The notes below the pieces were generated by a model, which was not told the DNA's origin, searched no databases, and saw nothing but the letters and a program-made list of their open reading frames with translations. Below, in pieces: positions 27,898 to 32,399 of a stretch of DNA of 32,399 nucleotides; position 1 is the stretch's first letter, and every line of letters starts with the position of its first letter. The stretch lies in NCBI GenBank assembly GCA_002469895.1, contig DKOA01000055.1, forward strand, positions 1 through 32,399, in the 5' to 3' direction. Source of the DNA: Opitutia bacterium UBA7374 (GTDB taxonomy: Bacteria; Verrucomicrobiota; Verrucomicrobiia; Opitutales; Coraliomargaritaceae). A program made the translations under genes and the position numbers.

Positions 27898-28143
27898 ATG
27901 GCAAAAGCAATTAAACGCGAACAGGAAGTCGTTGTCATCTCCGGCGCTCACAAGGGCAAGCGTGGCAAGGTACTTGAAGTCAAGGCAGGCGAGAAAGTAC
28001 TGGTTGAAGGTGTGAACCTGATCACTAAGTATGAGCGCAAGACCCAGGACAATCCAGATGGAGGTTCCGTCGAACGCGAAGTCCCCATTCATTACTCAAA
28101 CGTCATGCTCGCTGAAAAGTACGATGCACGACAAAGCAACTAA
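27898..28143 (+). CDS. rplX: 50S ribosomal protein L24
   Basis: L24, 81 residues, is an assembly initiator. The KOW motif VVVISGAHKGKRGKVLEV is followed by KVLVEGVNLITKYER and a short C-terminal part (VPIHYSNVML). At 81 residues it is shorter than the E. coli protein (104). The start is only 2 bases after the rplN stop, and AGAGG lies in the end of rplN, so translation is probably coupled. Confidence 0.97.
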   Translation: MAKAIKREQEVVVISGAHKGKRGKVLEVKAGEKVLVEGVNLITKYERKTQDNPDGGSVEREVPIHYSNVMLAEKYDARQSN

Positions 28144-28204
28144 GACTGACTTTACAGCAATATCCAAACCGTACATGCCGGGTCGGTAATCCGGTACTCA
28201 GACA

Positions 28205-28810
28205 ATGGAACAAGCACTCCTCCAAAAGCACTACACAGATAAGGTCGTTGACGAACTGAAAAAGAAGTTCGGCTATGCCAACTTGCATGATGTACCTGCG
28301 GTTTCTAAAATCGTGGTCAACTCCGGTTTCAGCGCTACTTCTGATAAGAATCACGTGTCCTACGTGAATGACGAAATTAATAAGATTACGGGTCAACGCC
28401 CGGTCACTACGAAGGCTAAGCTGAGCATTTCTAATTTCAAGCTCCGCGAGGGGCAACCGATTGGTTGCAAAGTTACGCTGCGTGGTCGTGCGATGTACGA
28501 CTTTATGCTTCGCTTGATCAATGTGGCTTTACCTTGTATTCGCGATTTCCGCGGAGTGCCTGCTAAGCTTGATGGCCAGGGGAATTACACCTTGGGTATT
28601 TCTGACCACAGCATTTTCCCTGAAGTCAGTGCGGAGGGCAATACAGCTACCATCGGTATGGATATTTGCTTTACCACAACGGCAACGAATGACGATGAAG
28701 GCCGCGAACTGCTCCGCCTTTTCGGAATGCCTTTCCGCAAGTCCAGCTCTGAACTAGCCGCTGAAGAGGCGTCTGCAGAAGCGACAGCAGAGACAACTGC
28801 GGAAGCCTAA
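28205..28810 (+). CDS. rplE: 50S ribosomal protein L5
   Basis: L5, 201 residues, binds 5S rRNA and contacts P-site tRNA. It has VSKIVVNSGF, ITGQRPVTTKAKLSISNFKL, REGQPIGCKVTLRG and RDFRGVPAKLDGQGNYTLGI. The family is about 180 residues. The extra is an acidic Ala/Glu/Thr tail (AAEEASAEATAETTAEA) after the normal C-terminal helix, like the tails of RpoC and L15 here. The 61-base gap before it holds a small CCGG-based hairpin just before GGTACTCAGACAATG. Confidence 0.97.
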   Translation: MEQALLQKHYTDKVVDELKKKFGYANLHDVPAVSKIVVNSGFSATSDKNHVSYVNDEINKITGQRPVTTKAKLSISNFKLREGQPIGCKVTLRGRAMYDFMLRLINVALPCIRDFRGVPAKLDGQGNYTLGISDHSIFPEVSAEGNTATIGMDICFTTTATNDDEGRELLRLFGMPFRKSSSELAAEEASAEATAETTAEA

Positions 28811-28853
28811 GATAAAAAACTTTTTTACCTCAACTCATTTGAATTAAGACCCA

Positions 28854-29159
28854 ATGGCTAAGAAATCCGCAATCCACCGCAACTTGAAACGCGTGCGCCT
28901 GATCGAAAAATATGCCGATAAGCGCAAGCAGTTGAAGGCTATATTGGCTGACCCTGAAACATCCGATGAGGATTTTTACAAGGCGCAGTCGAAGCTGACA
29001 AAGCTTCCCAAAAACAGTTCTCCGATTCGCGCACGCAATCGCTGCTCGATTACCGGTCGTCCCCGTGCTTACATCGGCCGCTTCGGTCTTTCCCGTATTA
29101 CCTTCCGTGAACTTGCTTCTAAGGGCAAGATCCCCGGTGTAACTAAATCTTCTTGGTAG
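28854..29159 (+). CDS. rpsN: 30S ribosomal protein S14 (zinc-free type)
   Basis: S14, 101 residues, is the long form. RNRCSITGRPRAYIGRFGLS and FRELASKGKIPGVTKSSW are diagnostic. The CxxC pairs of the short zinc-binding form are absent; only one cysteine is present in this motif. It belongs to the 30S head. There is no Shine-Dalgarno sequence; the leader ends TAAGACCCAATG. Confidence 0.98.
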   Translation: MAKKSAIHRNLKRVRLIEKYADKRKQLKAILADPETSDEDFYKAQSKLTKLPKNSSPIRARNRCSITGRPRAYIGRFGLSRITFRELASKGKIPGVTKSSW

Positions 29160-29218
29160 TCTCTTTGGCTACTCTCCACCCGTAACTTTATTCCTGAAAA
29201 CCCAGAAGTATACCTACT

Positions 29219-29617
29219 ATGGCAGTTCACGATACCATCGGTGATTTTCTCACCATCATTCGCAACGCTAGCTCTGCGCGTAAAGAGCTAGCCGTAACGC
29301 AGCACTCAAAGATGCGCCTCGCACTTCTCAAAATCCTCAAAGATGAAGGTTACATCTCCGGTTATTCCGAGGGTGAAGATGAGAAGGGCCGCAAGACGCT
29401 GCATATCAATTTTAAATATCTTGGTGAAACTCCGGCGATTACTGGAATCGAACGTCACAGTACGCCGGGTCGTCGCCTCTACTATGGTGCCCGTGAAATC
29501 CCCCGCGTGTTGGGTGGGCTGGGCGTGGCCATCTTAACTACCTCCAAGGGCGTAATGCGCGCCCGCGAAGCAAGAGAAAACGGTGTAGGCGGCGAACTCG
29601 TCTGCAAAGTTTGGTAA
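29219..29617 (+). CDS. rpsH: 30S ribosomal protein S8
   Basis: S8, 132 residues, binds the central domain of 16S rRNA. It begins MAVHDTIGDFLTIIRNASSA and has KMRLALLKILKDEGYI, STPGRRLYYG and the C-terminal signature GVAILTTSKGVM followed by VGGELVCKVW. In some bacteria S8 represses the spc operon. GTATACCTACT directly precedes the ATG, without a Shine-Dalgarno sequence. Confidence 0.98.
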   Translation: MAVHDTIGDFLTIIRNASSARKELAVTQHSKMRLALLKILKDEGYISGYSEGEDEKGRKTLHINFKYLGETPAITGIERHSTPGRRLYYGAREIPRVLGGLGVAILTTSKGVMRAREARENGVGGELVCKVW

Positions 29618-29634
29618 TCGGAAAGAATCGTATC

Positions 29635-30171
29635 ATGAGTAGAATTGGCAAACTCCCCGTACCCATCCTCGACAAGGCAAAGGTTTCCGTTCAGGGCCAA
29701 ACCGTGAACGTCGAAGGTCCCAAGGGTAAACTTGAAAAAACTTTCGACAGTGCGGTAAAGATCGAGCTTGTGGATGACACAGTTTGTGTATCGCCTGTAG
29801 ACAGCAGTCGTCACGCCCGTGCTATGTATGGCACCGCTCGTTCGATCATCGATAATATGGTCAAGGGAGTAGTTGAAGGATACTCCAAGCAATTGGAGAT
29901 CAAAGGCGTTGGTTTTCGTGCCGCACTCGTTGGCAACAAACTGGACCTCGCACTCGGTTATTCGCACCCTTGCATTGTTGATGTGCCCGCCGGTATTACC
30001 ATAACCGTAAAAGAAAATACCAAGCTTACTGTAGAAGGCGCAGACAAAGAGGCGGTTGGGCAAATTGCCGCCAAAATTTATGCTTTCTATCCGGCCGAGC
30101 CATATAAGGGCAAGGGTGTCCAGATTGTCGGTCAATATGTACGCCGTAAGGAAGGCAAGAAGTCCGCTTAA
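29635..30171 (+). CDS. rplF: 50S ribosomal protein L6
   Basis: L6, 178 residues, has the usual two-domain fold near the sarcin-ricin loop. It starts MSRIGKLPVPILDKAKVSVQ and has VNVEGPKGKL, LEIKGVGFRAAL, and the signature PAEPYKGKGVQIVGQYVRRK. I chose the ATG at 29635 for this family N-terminus; an earlier in-frame GTG overlaps the rpsH end. The leader has GGAAAGAA at about 13 bases, a weak Shine-Dalgarno sequence. Confidence 0.97.
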   Translation: MSRIGKLPVPILDKAKVSVQGQTVNVEGPKGKLEKTFDSAVKIELVDDTVCVSPVDSSRHARAMYGTARSIIDNMVKGVVEGYSKQLEIKGVGFRAALVGNKLDLALGYSHPCIVDVPAGITITVKENTKLTVEGADKEAVGQIAAKIYAFYPAEPYKGKGVQIVGQYVRRKEGKKSA

Positions 30172-30189
30172 TCATCGAATCGCCAGCAT

Positions 30190-30543
30190 ATGAAACTTCA
30201 AAAAAAATTATCCCTTCTACAAAAGCGCCGCTGGCGCATTCGTAAAAAGGTCCAAGGCACGGCAGAACGCCCGCGTTTGGCTGTACGCTTTTCCAATAAG
30301 CATATTTACGCACAATGTATCGACGATGTCGCTGGACACACTCTGGCATATGCTTCCTCGACGAACAAGGAGACCGAGGCCAAGGCGAATATTGAAGGCG
30401 CGACTGAACTGGGTCGTCAAATCGCTGAGAAGGCCAAGGCTGCCGGTATAGAATCCGTTGTTTTTGATCGTTCCGGCCGTCGCTACCACGGTTGTGTTAA
30501 GTCTTTTGCCGAAGCTGCCCGCGAGGGTGGTCTACAATTCTAG
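30190..30543 (+). CDS. rplR: 50S ribosomal protein L18
   Basis: L18, 117 residues, binds 5S rRNA with L5. The basic N-terminus (LQKRRWRIRKKVQGTAERPR) leads into LAVRFSNKHIYAQCIDD, LGRQIAEKAKAAGIESVVFD and the C-terminal YHGCVKSFAEAAREGGLQF. All are standard. It starts 18 bases after rplF and ends 9 bases before rpsE. No Shine-Dalgarno sequence is seen. Confidence 0.98.
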   Translation: MKLQKKLSLLQKRRWRIRKKVQGTAERPRLAVRFSNKHIYAQCIDDVAGHTLAYASSTNKETEAKANIEGATELGRQIAEKAKAAGIESVVFDRSGRRYHGCVKSFAEAAREGGLQF

Positions 30544-30552
30544 TTTGATTCC

Positions 30553-31080
30553 ATGAATAGTAATAATCGATCTTTTGCTCCCGCTCCTGCCTCTGAGGAA
30601 GCCCCTGAATTCACTGAAAAAGTGGTGCACATCAATCGTTGTGCCAAAGTCGTCAAGGGCGGCCGTCGTTTCAGCTTTGCGGCACTGGTTGTCGTTGGTA
30701 ACCAGAAAGGGGAAGTGGGCGTTGGCTACGGTAAAGCCAAAGAAGTACCTGAATGCATCCGCAAAGGCACGGAACAGGCGCGCAAGAACTTGGTCAAAAT
30801 CAATCTGCGCGGAGAAACCATACCACACCACGTTTTGGGTGAATCAGATGGGGGCAAAGTTCTCCTGCGTCCGGCTACAAATGGTACCGGAGTGATTGCC
30901 GGGGGTGGGGTACGAGCCGTACTCGAAGCAGTCGGTATCAACAACGTACTCTCCAAATCCCTTGGATCGAATAACCATCTGGCGATGGTCAATGCGACTA
31001 TGGATGCCTTACGACAACTTCGTTCCAATGATGAAATCAAGAACCTGCGTTTCGGCGGTAAAGTCGCTCAGGAAGCGTAA
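30553..31080 (+). CDS. rpsE: 30S ribosomal protein S5
   Basis: S5, 175 residues, is involved in mRNA entry and fidelity. The double-stranded RNA-binding domain has RFSFAALVVVGNQKGEVGVG and the signature region GYGKAKEVPECIRKG, then GTGVIAGGGVRAVLEAVGI. A low-complexity N-terminus of about 24 residues (SFAPAPASEEAPEF) precedes the fold. The following gene is rplO after only 14 bases, so rpmD is missing at its usual place. Confidence 0.98.
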   Translation: MNSNNRSFAPAPASEEAPEFTEKVVHINRCAKVVKGGRRFSFAALVVVGNQKGEVGVGYGKAKEVPECIRKGTEQARKNLVKINLRGETIPHHVLGESDGGKVLLRPATNGTGVIAGGGVRAVLEAVGINNVLSKSLGSNNHLAMVNATMDALRQLRSNDEIKNLRFGGKVAQEA

Positions 31081-31094
31081 ATGTACATAGACTT

Positions 31095-31586
31095 ATGAAT
31101 CTCGACAACATACCAACTGTAAAGGGAGCAACGCACTCGACCAAGCGCGTCGGGCGTGGTGAAGGCAACGGACACGGTAAGACCTGTGGCCGCGGTCACA
31201 ATGGCCAGAAATCCCGTTCCGGCGGCAGTATCCGTGTTGGTTTCGAAGGCGGCCAGATGCCGCTCTACCGGAAACTTCCACGACGCGGCTTCAATAACTT
31301 TAACTTCCGCACGCGCATGCAGTCCGTCAATGTTGGCGAGCTTGCCCGTCTTGAGGGGAACGAGGTAAACCGTGCGTCTCTGATCGCAGCCGGTTTAATT
31401 CGCGACAATCAGGAGGGCATCAAGTTGCTCGGTGATGGCGAAGTTGAGAAGGCCTTCTCTGTAGCGGTTGATAAAGTTTCCGCATCTGCCAAAGCTAAAA
31501 TTGAAGCTGCCGGTGGTACGATTACCCAAGCCGCGCCCGCTCCAGAAGCAACAGAAGCCGTTTCAGAAGAGGCTCCTGAGAGCTGA
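31095..31586 (+). CDS. rplO: 50S ribosomal protein L15
   Basis: L15 is 163 residues. The glycine-rich basic N-terminus (TKRVGRGEGNGHGKTCGRG) is followed by GGQMPLYRKLPRRGFNN and a compact C-terminal domain with SASAKAKIEAAGG. The family is about 145 residues, and the excess is an Ala/Pro/Glu tail (APAPEATEAVSEEAPES). The ATG is preceded by TGTACATAGACTT, without a Shine-Dalgarno sequence. secY follows after 61 bases. Confidence 0.98.
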   Translation: MNLDNIPTVKGATHSTKRVGRGEGNGHGKTCGRGHNGQKSRSGGSIRVGFEGGQMPLYRKLPRRGFNNFNFRTRMQSVNVGELARLEGNEVNRASLIAAGLIRDNQEGIKLLGDGEVEKAFSVAVDKVSASAKAKIEAAGGTITQAAPAPEATEAVSEEAPES

Positions 31587-31647
31587 GTCTATTTTTCCCA
31601 TGCAGGCAGCTGAATGACTGCCGAATGCTATTCCGAGAGTTCACACA

Positions 31648-32399
31648 ATGCTTTCTGCGTTTACAAATTCCCTAAAGATCCCCGAGTTACGCCAGCGTAT
31701 TTTCTTCACGCTGGCTCTGCTCTTTATTGCACGTGTCGGTGCCAATATCCCTCTCCCCGGTTTTGATCCCGGCCCCATACGCACATTTTTCTCCGAACAA
31801 GCCGGTGCTGGTGGCGGTATTGTCGGCATGTTCAACATGTTCACCGGTGGTGCACTTTTAAATGGTGCTCTCTTTGCTTTGGGAATTATGCCCTATATCA
31901 GTGCTTCTATTATTATGCAGTTGATGGGCGCGGTATTTCCAGCAATCGCTCGTCTTCAGCAAGAAGGTGATGTCGGGCGGCAGAAGATCAATCAATACAC
32001 TCGCTACCTAACGATCATTATCTGTGCGGTACAGGGCTTACTCCTTTTGGTGGCTTTATCCACAAATCCGGCGAGCTTAGTGGGAAGCAGTTTCAATCCT
32101 GCTGAGTACGGTAACATTATAATAGCGAGCAAGACACAGTTCCTCATTACCGGTACGATTTTTCTTACTGCCGGTACGATGATCATGGTCTGGTTGGGCG
32201 AACAGATCACCCAACGAGGTATTGGTAATGGTATTTCATTGCTCATTACGGTGAGTATTATCTCCGGGCTACCGGGTGCGGTCTCTGCCGCTTATGGTAT
32301 GTTTGTCGCTCCCGTTGGGGCTGATGTTCCAACTTTGGGGCTTCCGCAGGGCATGCTCATGCTTGCTTTACTTTTTGCTGTGACCGCCGGTCTGGTGGC
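31648..32399 (+). CDS. secY: Preprotein translocase subunit SecY, N-terminal part (runs off window)
   Basis: The first 250 residues of about 440-460 are present. SecY forms the inner-membrane protein-conducting channel. Visible features are the N-terminal RQRIFFTLALLFIARVGANI with the first membrane helix, the plug region after IPLPGFD, ALFALGIMPYISASIIMQLM, the cytoplasmic EGDVGRQKINQYTRY, and ITQRGIGNGISLLI. At least five hydrophobic helices are seen. The start at 31648 fits the family N-terminus; no Shine-Dalgarno sequence is visible. The gene is open at the right edge. Confidence 0.95.
   Translation, partial: MLSAFTNSLKIPELRQRIFFTLALLFIARVGANIPLPGFDPGPIRTFFSEQAGAGGGIVGMFNMFTGGALLNGALFALGIMPYISASIIMQLMGAVFPAIARLQQEGDVGRQKINQYTRYLTIIICAVQGLLLLVALSTNPASLVGSSFNPAEYGNIIIASKTQFLITGTIFLTAGTMIMVWLGEQITQRGIGNGISLLITVSIISGLPGAVSAAYGMFVAPVGADVPTLGLPQGMLMLALLFAVTAGLV

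Overview
The window is a continuous bacterial chromosome segment, almost entirely coding. It most likely comes from Verrucomicrobiota, class Opitutae (a marine Coraliomargarita/Puniceicoccus-type organism). The main reason is the EF-Tu sequence: its switch I region has lost the usual RGITI motif and reads KTVTI, as I remember it for Opitutus-type EF-Tu. Weak or absent Shine-Dalgarno sequences, moderate GC and the trnT-tuf-trnW-secE order fit this. The assignment is inference; no 16S rRNA gene is present.

Region 1 (1-3658): the 3' end of a ThiD-like kinase gene converges on a leftward cassette encoding a circularly permuted ATP-grasp enzyme, an alpha-E protein and a transglutaminase-like protease. 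This is a known but biochemically obscure peptide-synthesis or modification set. Region 2 (3779-5501): two paralogous ribonucleases H, HIII and HII, lie in tandem. Region 3 (5659-18526): tRNA-Thr, tuf, tRNA-Trp, secE, nusG, rplK, rplA, rplJ, rplL, rpoB and rpoC. A long hairpin terminator or attenuator lies between rplL and rpoB, and a clear terminator follows rpoC. Region 4 (18693-32399): a merged str-S10-spc array, rpsL-rpsG-fusA-rpsJ-rplC-rplD-rplW-rplB-rpsS-[unknown exported protein]-rplV-rpsC-rplP-rpmC-rpsQ-rplN-rplX-rplE-rpsN-rpsH-rplF-rplR-rpsE-rplO-secY (secY cut by the window edge). rpmD (L30) is absent between rpsE and rplO.

Together regions 3 and 4 encode the transcription and translation core: RNA polymerase beta and beta', NusG, EF-Tu, EF-G, about 25 ribosomal proteins and two Sec translocon subunits. 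The points most worth a second look are these: RpoC has lost all four cysteines of the second (catalytic-side) zinc site while keeping the first; EF-Tu has a non-canonical switch I; a small signal-peptide protein sits inside the S10 operon between rpsS and rplV; start codons mostly lack Shine-Dalgarno sequences but several carry a recurrent RYATAC element; and there are structured leaders before rplL and rplC. No IS element, CRISPR array, rRNA or prophage is visible. No gene-free stretch exceeds 300 bases; the longest gaps (about 120-175 bases) are described individually.
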